A stretch of 64,000 nt of DNA from contig QVRM01005978.1 in assembly GCA_003439945.1 (NCBI GenBank), positions 240,001-304,000 on the forward strand. The letters are read 5' to 3'. Below, one piece after another: positions 34,601 through 46,020 of this stretch. The position numbers and the translations under genes are program-made. The first letter of the stretch is position 1. Each line of letters begins with the position of its first letter. This DNA is from Dermanyssus gallinae (Eukaryota > Arthropoda > Arachnida > Mesostigmata > Dermanyssidae). The notes beneath the pieces are model-generated. The model searched no databases. It saw only the letters and a list, made by a program, of their open reading frames with translations, and was not told the DNA's origin.

Positions 34601-35240
34601 GGGGAGAGGCCGGAACTTCCAGGAAGTCCTCCCGCTGGTCAGCGTCAATCATTGCTTTTATGGAAGGGAAGACGCTGAGGACTGCTTCCCGGAGAACTAG
34701 CAAGGTCACTCTGTACAAGATTCATAAGATCAGCCTTGGGGAGGGCTGGCGCGCTCAGCGCCGGAAGATCTGTGGGCAAGGTCATCGAGTTCCGAAGCGA
34801 TGCGACGACAATCTGTGTGATCTATGGGAACGCGCTTGAAAAGTCCTGTGAAATCATTCTGGTCACCATAATTTCTAGCCAAGCGGTGACCGTCTCCAAC
34901 ATTGGGGCCGTGATTGAAGCGGCGAGACCTTCGACGTCCAACGCCGGGACACGCAGAGCTAGGGCAGGTGTGGCCACCGGAAGACTTGCCAGGTATGTTG
35001 CTGCTTGAGTCTCCGGCGGAAGAGTTCACTGTACCTCGTTTCGGACGACACCGGCGTAAGACCTATCATTGTGGAAGTTATCACTGGCGTTGACAACATT
35101 GATGGGTTGTATGATAGGCACCGTCTTCTCGGATGTATCCCGAGGAGAAGCCGATCGGCGCCAGGCATCATAGATGGCAGGGAAATCGGACATGGCCCAT
35201 AGTTTGTCAATCACTTGTGCTCCTTCTATAAGCTGTTCTT
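34600..35240 (-). pseudogene. Retroelement ORF1/gag-like relic (tentative)
   Basis: About 640 bases of GC-richer sequence stay nearly open on the minus strand in one frame. It reads IDKLWAMSDFPAIYDAWRRS..., then RSYAGVVRNEV before a stop, then further open sequence broken by only a few stops down to 34600. The SYA-V motif is common near the start of LINE ORF1 nucleocapsid-like proteins. No zinc knuckle in a clean frame was found. A decayed ORF1, gag or host exon cluster are all possible. Confidence 0.3.
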
Positions 35241-35318
35241 GTCGTCGTTGTCATCTACGTCGTCCTTATATATATATATATATATAATTTGGTTCTTAGT
35301 TCTAGAAATCATATTCTA

Positions 35319-36108
35319 TTAGGTAAGTCAAAAAGTTCGTCGGCTTTCTGGGACCACATTTTTGAAATTCCCGCGCTCTGCACCAGGGCCGCCTGAGAGT
35401 GCGGCTGGGTGTTTACATTCAGGAGCAGACCCGTAGCGGCGCGACGGTATACCGGTTCCAACTTTACCGTTTCGTTTGCGGAATTGGCAGCTGTTTGCAA
35501 TGGAGGACAAAAATACGCATTTTCGACACATTATGTTGTTCTCCTACCGTGAAGGCATAAGTGCAGCGCAAACAACCCGGAGGATGTGTGCAGTCTACGG
35601 CGAAAACGCACTACACAAATCCACAGTCGAAAAGCGATTCGCCCGTTTCAAAGCTGGAAACTTCAATCTCGAAGATGAACCGAGGTCAGGACGACCCATT
35701 GTTGTGGAGACCGACGAAGTCATAAGCCTGGTTACTTCGAACCCAGGTTTGACCATAAAAGAAATTGAAGATGTAACGGGAGTCTCCCACGGAACCGTTT
35801 GGAATCGCCTCCATGATGCAGGTTTCTTGTGCAAGCGGAATATCTGGCTACCACACGACCTCAATGATAGGCAGCTTGAAGGGCGAGTCGATACCTGTCA
35901 CGCACTCCTCCGGAGGAACTCGAATGAGCCATTTCTAAGGATATTGATAACCGGCGATGAAAAATAGATACTCTACAGAAACGTAACACAGAAACGAAGT
36001 TGGGTCCCCAGAGGTTCTCAGGCCGCAGCTATCCCTAAACCCGAAACTCATCAGAAGAAGGTTATGCTGTGCTGCTGGTGGCGCCGACGAACTTTTTGAC
36101 TTACCTAA
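35319..36108 (+). mobile_element. Mariner element, internally deleted, with intact terminal repeats
   Basis: The ends are perfect 26-base inverted repeats, starting TTAGGTAAGTCAAAAAGTTC at 35319 and ending with its complement at 36108. Each is flanked by the TA dinucleotide (35317-35318 and 36109-36110) that mariner duplicates on insertion. The total of 790 bases is well short of the usual 1.3 kb. The missing part is the 3' half of the transposase gene. It cannot encode an active enzyme but could be mobilised by one supplied elsewhere. Confidence 0.95.
35500..36085 (+). pseudogene. Mariner transposase, N-terminal part only
   Basis: The frame from the ATG at 35500 reads MEDKNTHFRHIMLFSYREG and includes the paired helix-turn-helix DNA-binding region (KSTVEKRFARFKAGNFNLED, then GRP) and the second HTH with VSHGTVWNRLHDAGF. 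The first catalytic aspartate lies in ITGDEK, residues 151-156. The next codon, normally Trp, is TAG (35965-35967). After the stop the family sequence continues (ILYRNVTQKRSW, then HQKKVMLCCWW) and then jumps to the 3' terminal repeat. The second and third catalytic Asp are deleted. Complete mariner transposases have about 345 residues. Confidence 0.93.
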
Positions 36109-36110
36109 TA

Positions 36111-36830
36111 CTAACAACGCTCTATTATTTCTATAATAGAGTTTTACAATTGTAGACATAGTCCGAAGTGGACAAATGTTCCGGTCTCGCATAGAAGCAG
36201 CTATAAATGTGTTTACGTTTGTCTTCTAATCCGGGCGTAGCCCAGCTTAACGGGGTGCCGAGAGCGGCTGCGGTGTTGTGTTGTCGCACGCTAAGGTCGG
36301 GCTTCTAATGTAGGTACTCCTCAGAATTTTTCCTTCATGTGTGTGACAGAGTCTTTCCAAGGTCCCTAATCAATTCCCGCTGATGCGACTTCCCCCCCTC
36401 CCCCGAACGCTTCAAGTTCGAATAGGCAGAAATCGTGCGGATACCCTGTAGACGCACCTAACTACATGTGCACAGTCCAAGTACTTTAACGCTTAGTTAT
36501 GCACTCGTATACAAAATACCCATACGTACGCACGCACCTATTTGAATTCAAATGCTGTATTGTATCGTGCGTTAAATCGTCAAAACCAGCACTCCACGGG
36601 TTCAGTGTCCAATCGGAAACAACAATCATACGACATTATGCTGTGCCCTGAACCGTGTTCCCAGCAATCCTGTTCTGGTGCAAATGCGCTGGCACTGTGA
36701 CACGCAGTGCGGCTCGATCCTCCCGCGTGCCAGGATTGGCCCACTTGCCTACTATGATAATTCGGGTACGGCATCATTGCCCACTATGCTAATGCGACAC
36801 AAAGCCTTGTTTTTACTACTATGTATATAT

Positions 36831-36872
<42 letters not shown>

Positions 36873-36962
36873 AATGGACATCAAACACCTGCAGGTGCAC
36901 ACAGCAGGCCAATACATGCGTACAAATGTAAGTACATCCATACGTTTGTCTAGCCGTATCTC

Positions 36963-37005
<43 letters not shown>

Positions 37006-38862
37006 TGTTTTTGTTTTTTTTTTCTTGTGTATGTTCTGCCTATGCGTCAGCCTAGTCCCATAGCCAGACTTCAAAGGAACCAGAAGCCCCACACAGCAAC
37101 AACAACAATAGCAGGTCTTGTGCGCTGGGCCAATCCGCCGCAAGTCGCTCAATACGGCGATGGTTGATATGGGATGTAGGTACATTTTTGGCGAATGTAT
37201 GCAGTGTTACGTTCGTGTTCTTTTTTCCGCATTTTTAGTGAAAAAAAAGACTTGAAATGTCGAGAAGGATTTCGCCTCTGAGTGACGGACAGCCTTCGAA
37301 GAGCTTCTCATCTCTCGAGCCATCGCTAGTAGCTCGACTGCCACTCTAGTTAGCTCGAGTAAGCAAATTAGCATAGCATTACTATTATGGTAATGATAAC
37401 GATGGGGACCATACTTAGTTCTACTAACTAACATTGGCCCGAGACTACTACTACCACTACTGGGGACTATTGCTGCCGCTGCTATTCAGATATTTGCAGC
37501 TTGCTGAATTGAGGGGACTCAAGTCTGTTTGTCTGTCTATTTAGGCAGGTGCAGTGCGGCTATGCGGCTGACGCACAGAAGGGAACCAGATAGGGCAGCA
37601 GAACCAAATAGAGCCGGCAAGTTGAAAGTTGTCGTCGTCATCATTGGCATACGTATGCTGTTGATGCTGCGGCTCCTACTGCAGTAAAAATGCCCCCCTC
37701 TCTTTCTCTGTCATCTCAGTTGGTTCGGTCAGTCACTGACCATTCGTGTACCAAGGCTAGATGAATATATATATATATATACATAGAAAGAAAGACGAGA
37801 TATAACGAACTGATAGCATCCCCCGCCGTGCGAGGCTCATGATCGGTCAAAATCAAGAGGGAAAGTGCGCGATCGAGCGGGACAGAGTAGAAAGACTTGA
37901 TCGGATAGGATACACTAAGAGGACCTGGGTAGCTGGTGCGCTGACTGACTGATTCACTGGCTTTATTTTCTCGTCGCCGAGCTCTGCCTCGAAAATCCTC
38001 GGCTCGAAAGTCCTACGAGGATTGAGACTCTCCCGCACGGCCTCTCTCCACAACCGCCGACTCAACCTGTGCAGGCGGGCTTGGCCTTTTCAGGACGGAT
38101 CTGGCGAGCGTCTCTGACTTGCTCTCGTCTCCGCAAATGTCACCTAGTAATAGATAGACTCTAATACAGATTTATTATACTATTTTCGCTTCTTGTGCTA
38201 AATTGCGCGGTGCAGGGCGTGTACCGTGTTACGTGCACTGTGCTACCATTATGTCGCATTGCGGCGTCCCACACACACACACAGTATGTATACGTGATCA
38301 TTAGGTCATGTCGTGCTCCTAACTGAAGTCAAGCCCGATCGGCCAGATGCACGTATTGCATGAAAGTTAGTTGTTTTGCGATAACTGCGGAAACTCGTTG
38401 CAACTAATTCGTGTATGGCTATGTCTAATTCGTTATTTTTCTGACAATTTCTGGTATAATATCTCATGCTGTACGTATATTTGGAGAGAAAAGGAAAACT
38501 TATGCACTTTTCGCATTCGCATACTTTGAAGTTTCAAATTTCTTTGCTTCTGAGATACGGGCATAAGAAGAAGCTTCCGTAACGTGTCCGTAGCACCAGG
38601 CCTTATAGTAGTATATGGCTTTTAAGGCAATTTTTCTCATTCCCTACTGCCCACGGCCCGTAATCATCTGCTTTGCGTTCTACCGCGCCCCTTGGTCCTC
38701 GGCCTACTTTTAGGACATTTGGACTTTGATGTTCCTTCTCCTCTGTACTAATGTCTAGTCCCTTTTGACTGTCAGCTTCGAAAAAAGTTATTACCTGAAC
38801 TCGCCATGACCGGGCGCGAACCATCGACAAATGTTCACCTAGGTCGTTCAACTTAAAACACC
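36111..38862. other. Intergenic, no gene recognised
   Basis: (AT)n tracts at 36838-36870, 36966-36998 (followed by a long T run) and 37764-37781. A short near-tRNA-looking patch at 36233-36310 lacks a B box. The 99-codon minus-strand frame at 38603-38902 shows no domain. Confidence 0.45.
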
Positions 38863-39062
38863 ATGGCGGTTTGCCAGAATGTAGCCCCAAGTTCAAGCAC
38901 ATCTATTCGGTATCGCACTCAAAAATGCGCCATTCGAAGAAGCACTATCCGGCGTATTCTCACAAAATATTTGCGTCTCTATGCCTACAAAAATCTAGCT
39001 AAAACGTGCCAGAAAAGTCGACGAGAGCATTTTTCAGATGTCTTGTTTTATGCATACTTCTC
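38863..39062 (+). pseudogene. Transposase-like relic (IS630/Tc-like type, tentative)
   Basis: The plus-strand frame contains RRSTIRRILTKYLRLYAYKN, the end of a helix-turn-helix followed by an L-L--YK motif, as in IS630/Tc-superfamily transposases of arthropods. The stretch at 51290-51515 has a related YYAYKKLAEP block. Flanking sequence is similar to 1550-1660. No DDE domain was found. Low certainty. Confidence 0.3.
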
Positions 39063-40106
39063 GCACGTCTAATTTACGAATAATCAACATCTCGGTATAA
39101 AATTAACGAAAAAAGCTATTTCAGTTTGAATTCCGCTCTTTGCCTTTGCTAGCACACCCAACATGCACGGCAAAGAGTTTGGTATCTCTCAGTAAACGCA
39201 CGTCTTTGTAGCAGCAAGTAATACTCAGGGTGTACTTGCACCATCAAAGGGGCATACTGAAAGGAATTTGTAGAAGATAGACGGTCTTTGGTGTTCCGGC
39301 AAACGATATACTAGAATAGAATGGCCGCTCGGTCGCTTAGTTTACATAGCGATAGCAACCCCATATCCGTCCCTGGGATGTTCCAATATATTTCTCGTGG
39401 TCCAGTTTTTAGACGGTAGCTTTACCGCCGGTCCTGCCTATGCCTATCTATATATATATACCTGTCTGGGTGTCATCTCATCATCTGTCTTGCGTTTGAT
39501 ACTGGAGACTAGGCCCAGTATTCAACGCTGTTGTACTTACAGGGACTACGAGCATCGAGCGTCCAGCCAGTTACTCGGTGTTCGGCACAGCGGAGCCAGC
39601 ACGGGTCGCCAACCGGTTTCGGCTTCAGGCGTTCACTTGAAATGATTTTTCGTTCCCACTGCCGCTGTTGTTGTTGCTGCTGCTACTGCGCAGCAGGAAG
39701 TAATTAATGGCGGACATATTCAAATTATGGGGGAAGGCGTCAACGGAACGATCCTATGCAATCGGATTGTCGTGTCGGAGTTGCTACAACGATGCTCCGG
39801 AGAAGGCGGCGAGAGCAATACATCTATCTAGGCGGCCGGGTGATGACCAAACAAATCTCTCATCACCTTGAAGGCTCAACCCATGAGGATGATGATGATG
39901 ATGCTGGTGATGCCCTGTCGCCAGTGCCCTGTCACCGTAGCAAGTAAGGACGAATTTTAAGGCCGCGTCGTCAGCTTGCATTGAACAAATGCGCTACTAA
40001 CTCCCTTGTCATGGTCGTCGTCGTCGTCGCGGCCGGCATTCTGATCGTTTCTTATAAAAGACTAGTGGGGTATCACCGATACAGTAATCAAACGTTAAGG
40101 GTATGC
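39063..40106. other. Intergenic with one ambiguous exon candidate
   Basis: No firm gene. At 39981-39867 the minus strand offers an ATG-started 38-codon frame with a His-rich end and donor CTTCAAG|GTGATG. The plus strand in the same place offers an acidic frame (EDDDDDAGDA) ending at AGCAA|GTAAGG. Both cannot easily be right and neither has a domain. Confidence 0.35.
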
Positions 40107-40162
40107 AGCTCCGTCTGAAATAACATATATATATATATATATATGTTATTTCAGTCGGAGCT
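40107..40162. repeat. Palindrome with AT core
   Basis: The arms AGCTCCGTCTGAAATAACAT and ATGTTATTTCAGTCGGAGCT are complementary with one mismatch around an (AT)n centre. The total is 56 bases. Cruciform-capable; typical of a small foldback element or of the terminal repeats of a MITE whose inside has shrunk to AT repeats. Confidence 0.85.
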
Positions 40163-40174
40163 GAAAGTGCTGAA

Positions 40175-40222
40175 CGGATTTACAATGAAATGTTATTGCT
40201 ATAACATTTCATTGTAAATCCG
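40175..40222. repeat. Perfect 22-bp hairpin with 4-base loop
   Basis: Arms CGGATTTACAATGAAATGTT-AT and its exact complement surround TGCT. Twelve bases after the palindrome at 40107. No mismatches, which suggests recent origin or selection for structure. Confidence 0.93.
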
Positions 40223-40739
40223 CAGAAGCTCACAAATATTTTGCAAAATAACACGGCCTATGGATCTCTTGTCGAAAGATCCCTTTTGGAATAAGGAACA
40301 CGCACGTAGCGTACTTTCTAAATGGTCAAGCGAAATTAAGGCACGACTATTCCATTCGTTGGGGGACAAAAATGAACGTGCTGAATCGAGCGGAACGTAA
40401 AAAAAGGGGACAATGGAGATGATTCAAAACGGTCACAGTTTATTCGCTAAAAACTGCTTTTGCAGAAAATCATAACTTTATCTCTAATTATTGCTATAAC
40501 CGTATATTAATTTATTGCTTCTAACTCGACTTATATATTTGAGTGAGGAGCAATACATAGACGGAGGACGTTTGACACAATCCGTCGAAAATTACTTGGC
40601 GCAAATATTCCAAACCACACGTAATGAAACGACTGCTGTGGTCGATGGACAGCGTATCTAAGAATATCCGCTTTTCCGTCTTTCGTTCGTCGTCTGAACC
40701 CCAACCTTCCGGATTGATTAAAGTGTAATAGATATAAAA

Positions 40740-42900
40740 ATCAAATTAAGCAAATAATCAGAAGTTTGCGTGAAGAAGACCTAAAAGCTAAATTATAAGC
40801 TTTGAAGAAGGATACGAGTCGAGCTTTAAGGATAATGCTGACCGAAATAGTATTTAGCTGTTTAGCATTGGAACCCTTCTTGGGGTTTCAAAAATATAAA
40901 TAGTTAAAAAAATAAAAAATAGTTTCAATAAAAAAATAAAAAATAGTTTTAATGCTAAATAAATTCCAAAGCTGATGACATTGGAACCCCGAGAAGAGCT
41001 CCAATGCTAGTCATCCATCCATTAGAGATTTGCAAGATATTTCTGAAAGATCGTTTAAGGACAAACTGAATTATCTCAGTACACATCTAGGAGGGATTGG
41101 AACTAAGATTGCGGAATCCGCTGGGTCCAGTAGTAAAACACTTCTAACTGATCTTAAACCAAACAAGCAAATTAATCCTCGAAACACCATCCCCAATTAA
41201 GGTGCTGCAAGTTAATTAACTTCTAAAAAAGTGAGCAACTAAGGCAACTGATAACATTTTTACGAAATTAGTAAAAAATGCAGATATTCTGGCAACATTG
41301 TTAGAATATCCTTACAAATTATGTCCACAAACTGGAACTTTCCCCCGCCATATTTAAGTCATCTTTAGTGACGCCGCTTCGTAAAGGGACTAAGATTTGC
41401 CTTGGTACCCAAGGTGTCTCTCCGTTACGACCGTATTTGGCTAACTTTAAAAAAAATACGAAATTCTCAACTAATTGATTTCATAGAAAAAAATTACATT
41501 ATCTGTGCAAGACAATTTGAATTTAGGGAAGGGCGAAGTACTGAAGATGCAGGTATTAACTTCTGTTTTTATTACCTTCTTTTTATATTTTTATCCCCAA
41601 ACCCTTGTACCACTTTTCATAACGAGAACATAAGCACGTGAATGTATGCAGTTTCGTAAATAAACCACTGAATTGCGGATTCAATTTAGGCATGAATCAA
41701 TTCAATTCATGTCTGAATTGAATTGATTGCAATGGTTAAAGTTGGAAACTTCATTGAGGCAATGATAGGGAGGAAAAACAGGGTTGTCTGGTCTTTCTTG
41801 ATTTACAGAAAGCATTTGATTGTATAGATCGGTTAAGATTAGTAAACAAATTGAAGGCTTTGGGGCTATGCAAAACAAAATACGACATACTTGAAAACTA
41901 TTTATCTGACAGGCAACAGCGTACAAAGTATAAGGAATGATTGAGTGAACCTGTCTTTGTTAATCACGGCGTACCTTAGGGCTCCGTTCTGGGACCAACA
42001 CTGTTTAATATAAACACTAACGATCTACACTAATTTTGCAATGATGTGGAGATTATTCAGTTAGCGAATGGTACATGCATTCTGATTGAGAGTGATACTA
42101 TAAATGAACTAACAGAGAAGATAAAAAGTTCTATGGCTAGGATCAATCTCTAGTTGCGAATCAACAATCTATGTCTTAATGCAAAAAAGACAAAAATTAT
42201 GAAAATCAAGATGGGTTACGCTGCTGAACCACTACTTAACATGGTCAGCTACTCATGTGCTTCCTTAGGTTGTTACTCTAATACAAAAGTTCCAATACCT
42301 GCCGTTGAACAGATGTAATGATACCAGGCTATGCTTTGCCTCTATTGCCGGCTCGAGCTTTAGATCTTGAGGTGAACTGCAACTGTCCGATAATTAGTGA
42401 TGTGCACAACTATAAATATCTTGGTTTGACGTTCCAGAATAACATCAAATGGCAAATTCATATCAAACATATGACAAGCACACTTAGGACAGGGGCTTTA
42501 CTTTTGTATACGTTAGACATATTGCCTCCCTCGAACTCAAGAAAATCGTGTATTATGCATTTCTTTTTTCACACTTAAAATATGGCGTCACGTTATACGG
42601 TGCCTCATCTAAATCGAATGTCGAATAAATAGTAACGTTTCAGAGAAGATGCATACGAAATATATTTGGATTTGCCTATAAGGTAACCACTGAGGATATA
42701 TGGAGAGATGAAAATATATTGTACTTTTATGGAATATACATATAAAGCATTCTGGCACACTATAACAGAAATCGTACCCCATTTGGATTTACTTCTAATA
42801 AAGCTTATCCTACTAGAAGTGCTGTAAACTATGTCGTAACACACCTATATACAAGGCTTGTGACAAATTATTCGATGCTTAATTATGCCTGGTATACATA
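40740..42900 (+). pseudogene. Degenerate CR1/L2-group LINE, RT region
   Basis: Coding traces follow the usual order, shifting frames often. They start with SIRDLQDISERSFKDKL and KIAESAGSSSKTLLTD near 41040-41150. Palm motifs follow: RQFEFREGRSTEDA (41510-41560), VFLDLQKAFDCIDRLRLVNK (about 41800), VNHGVP-GSVLGPTLFNI (about 41960-42010) and a decayed motif C (LANGTCILIE in place of a -ADDT- box). The thumb is YKYLGLTFQNNIKWQIHI (about 42410-42470), followed by FSHLKYGVTLYGAS (about 42570). Stops and frameshifts are everywhere. It is an old copy. An inverted-repeat insertion interrupts it at 40862-41019. Confidence 0.85.
40862..41019. mobile_element. Small inverted-repeat insertion, MITE-like
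   Basis: The ends GCATTGGAACCCTTCTTGGG and its near complement (CCCGAGAAGAGCTCCAATGC) face each other, about 23 pairs with three mismatches, enclosing roughly 110 bases of A/T-rich repeats (TTAAAAAAATAAAAAATAG units). It sits inside the LINE relic. I have no second copy to define its borders. Confidence 0.5.
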
Positions 42901-43245
42901 AATACCAGATTTCCTCATCTGTTTAGATGTGTGTTAGAATTATCTACAACAGAATGCAAAACCAAACTTATACAGATTTGTTTAATTTCGCCGGATATAT
43001 TAAAAACATGTGTATTTGGATGAGTCTCTCAGCACAATTAAAACATTCAAAATCTAATAAACAGCGTTATGTAATATGTAGTACATACTCACAAGAGCGG
43101 GCAGACACGGGCTATAGCCTTTTCTGCAAAATACCCTTAATGGTTACAATTTTTTAAATGTGTAATTATGGAAATTTTAAGCTCAATAAGGATTTAATGA
43201 ATCGAAATAAATGTGTCGTCCGAAGAAAACGGTCTCTTAAAAATG

Positions 43246-43307
<62 letters not shown>

Positions 43308-44086
43308 TGCCTCAGATATCTCAAACCAAAAATAGGTGTAATTCAACCGTCAATTAAACTTATTATTATACTTAGTATTATTATGTATAGGATTGTCCCG
43401 CAGCTTTGAGAAGATGCAACGGTGATACTAGCAGCAGAATAACCGTACTAGTACTAGTCAATAGTGTAATTACATCACCTGAAGTAGCCACAACTATAAC
43501 AACGGCAACAATGACAACAATGTAACACATAAAGCAGCAACAACAACAACAGCAACAAGAATAACAACAACAGCAACAAACACATAAACGAGTAGCAACA
43601 ACAGCAACAAATACTTTGTAAAGCAGCAGCAGCAATAACTAACACAACAGCAGCAGCAGCAGCAGCAAGAACAGAGCACTGACAAACGATACCATCGCCA
43701 GCAGGCGGGGAGAGACGGGCGCAAGCTGACATGCTAACCCCGATAGATAGTGTTGGCACGCAAATGATTAGATCATCTAGACCGATCGTAACGAGCGAGA
43801 ATAGCTATGAATGGATCGGGTTGCACGCAAGTCGTCCGATCGGTGACGCATCAGCGTTAAGGCATGAACTGCTCGCTAGTTAGAGAGTTAGAAGTAGTTA
43901 GTTGGTAGTGGTTAAGTAAAACAGCTCTCTAGCTAGGAAACACTCGAATGTGTAGGGTTTCAAACCTACGTCGAGCGCGCGGCTGCCGTGCCAACGCCGA
44001 TGAATGCCTGAGAGCGCCTGAACAACTTGGTGAACGCGCCCTAGACGCAAGAAATCCTCTCGTCCAACCCACAGTTGCTATGCCAT
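42901..44086. other. Intergenic, no gene recognised
   Basis: (AT)n at 43249-43305 and CAA/CAG/AAC repeats at 43535-43675. Poly-Ala/Val/Leu frames over 43381-43759 are repeat translations. Confidence 0.5.
43249..43305. repeat. (AT)n microsatellite, about 57 bp
   Basis: Pure AT dinucleotide run. Confidence 0.95.
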
Positions 44087-44295
44087 AACCTTAGTGGGCA
44101 GTCGAGCCCGGTGGCGTGGTGGCTTAAGTCTGCGCCTCGCAACCGGAGGAGACACAAAGGTGCGCGGGTTTGAACCCCACCGTTGCACATTTGTATTTAT
44201 GGGGGTCCGTCTATGAAGCAATGCGAAAAGCAGTCCCGTGGACGTTAAATCTTGGCTGAGGGTCAGCCCGAAAACTTTAACCTCAGTGGGCGTCT
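44087..44295 (+). mobile_element. tRNA-derived SINE, family 1, copy 2, with target-site duplication
   Basis: The body 44104-44277 matches the copy at 8970-9145: A-box-like GGTGGCGTGGTGGCTTAAG, extended variable arm, B box GGGTTTGAACCCC, then GCACATTTGTATTTATGG, GTCCGTCTATGAAGCAAT, TTAAATCTTGGCTGAG. It is bracketed by AACCTTAGTGGGCAGTC (44087-44103) and AACCTCAGTGGGCGTCT (44279-44295), a 17-base direct repeat with a few mismatches. This is good evidence for LINE-driven retroposition. Confidence 0.88.
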
Positions 44296-45786
44296 CACAG
44301 AGTCGACTTTTCAATATCGGATTTTGATAAATACAATGCGCTAACCGGGAAGCTCGTATAATCGCTGAATCCTAGATGTAGGTATGCGTGTCTGAGATGC
44401 GAACATACGTCAGTTGTACGGCAAACAGAATACACGCCATGATGGCGCCGCAATGATGACGTTCGATTGATGGATTGTTAGCGTCACGTAAGGCTAGCTA
44501 TGCATATAGAGTCTGCTTGTCTGTCCACGTGTTCTTTCGCCACACAATTGATGAGGGTGATCTGATGAAGTCACTGCCCCTACGACATTTACGAGCCACT
44601 GCTGGTGGGTGGGGTAGTTTCCGTTTGCCGTATTCAACTCTCCCTTTCTCTTTCTCTGTATGGGGCTATTTCTCTCATTCCCTCTTGTAGCATCTAGTAA
44701 TGGCTCTATCAAACACACAAAGAATCTTGATCTTCCTTCCAATTGTTCATTTGTGTGGTGTTGTTGTTGGTGTTGCTGTTGTCGTCGTTGTTGTTGTTGT
44801 TGTTGCTGCTGTCATTGAGATGATCTTGTTGCCGTTATTATCGCTGAGGTGTCGTCATTGGCTGTCATCACTGTTGTTGTTGCTGTTGCCATCCGGATGC
44901 GCCATATCAACAGCTCATCATTAGAACAACTAGCACACACTGGACACGAGACAGGCGAGCAATAAACCTGAATGAAGCGATTTACTGAATAAATGAGGTA
45001 TCACGTTTATTCGAAGGACAGCTACTGAGCGTTGTTGATACGCTGCTGCCGGCTCCATTGCTAGTAACTAGTACTGTTGTTTTTGTTGTTGTTGCTGCCA
45101 CGTTTCTCCTCGGAACAATATTTTGGAGGCAGCTCCTTCTCCCCCTGTATTTGATCCGGCTCTCGCTGATAAATCGTCTTCGAATATATATATATATGAT
45201 TAGCATTAGAGGAAAATAATCATCTGCGTGAACGTGTAATCACGGGTCTTTGACCTAGGGGTACACTAGTTCAGCAATGTGCCGTTTACTATTAGTATTA
45301 TCAATCTCGTGCTGACCGAATATCGTCGAGACCAGACGTGCACTCCTCACGGTGTCGTTTAGCGTTTTGCGCGTGCAGAGCTTCCTCAGCGGTTTCACTG
45401 CGCTGTTGATTCGACGTCGACCTGGTGACCCGGTGACCTGGTGACTCAGTGACCCCATCCTCCGTGTCGTCTGCAGTTGCCTCGTGCTGCGTGTACGTGG
45501 CCGAGTGCGTCGACGCGCTGACTCTCGTTGGGTCTTGGCATGACGTGCACGGGGCAGGCGCGCGTTTTGACGTGCGCCTCGACGTGCATCTAGGCGTTTC
45601 ATGTGCGCTTTTACCGCCGAACGACGGCATAGCTGCAGACGCCTTGGATCGTTGGGCCGACGACGAGACGGCAGCAGACGCGGCGTACAACGTGGTGCTG
45701 CCCAGATTCAAGAGAGAGTGTGGCGGCGTGCTCTAGTGGGGAACTAGTGGGGAACTAGTGGGGCGCTAGTCATGGTCGTCATCTAC
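44296..45786. other. Intergenic; GC-rich patch with open frames on both strands
   Basis: Contains a TTG/GTC repeat at 44755-44812 and a short tandem GTGACC-type repeat at 45417-45455. Around 45301-45736 both strands are open for 95-136 codons. The minus frame is rich in S, T, A, R and E with two Cys; the plus frame is rich in V, A and D. Neither has a domain or clear splice borders, so I leave it uncalled. Confidence 0.4.
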
Positions 45787-46020
45787 CGGGGTGTCGCCGG
45801 TTCGATCCCTGTTGTTGGTCGAATTTTCTTTGAGCGAGGCTCATTGAGAATAGATGATAAACCATGCCGCTGAGAGTCAGCGGCCATGCTGCCACAAGGA
45901 CTGTTAAGGAACTCCTATATATCCTAACATGTCTGGCCCTTGGTGCATTGAAGATATACCTCAGGTTAAGTTCCAAGCCCGTAGGGGATGGAGGATAGTC
46001 TAGATTTAAAAACAACCTCC
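45787..46020 (+). mobile_element. SINE-like repeat, family 2, copy 3 (most complete)
   Basis: This copy joins the 5' half seen at 24479 with the 3' half seen at 1974 (minus). It starts GGGTGTCGCCGGTTCGATCC, where GGTTCGATCCC is a good Pol III B box. It runs through AATAGATGATAAACCATGCC and GCCACAAGGACTGTTA, then GGTGCATTGAAGA and AAGCCCGTAGGGGATGG, and ends in a TCTAGATTTAAAAACAACC tail. No A box was found 5' of it, so the copy is probably 5'-truncated or the tRNA part is decayed. Confidence 0.7.

Noticed and set aside
36233..36310. tRNA-like patch starting GGGCGTAGCCCAGCTTAACG
   Set aside because: No B box (GGTTCGANNCC) and no consistent cloverleaf could be drawn.
39867..39981. His-rich minus-strand first exon, and acidic plus-strand exon in the same bases
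   Set aside because: Both depend on a GATGATGAT/CATCATCAT repeat and a single donor; no partner exon was found for either.
45301..45736. Open frames on both strands in a GC-rich patch
   Set aside because: Neither strand has a domain, start context or splice signal strong enough to prefer it; may be an exon or ORF1-like relic.
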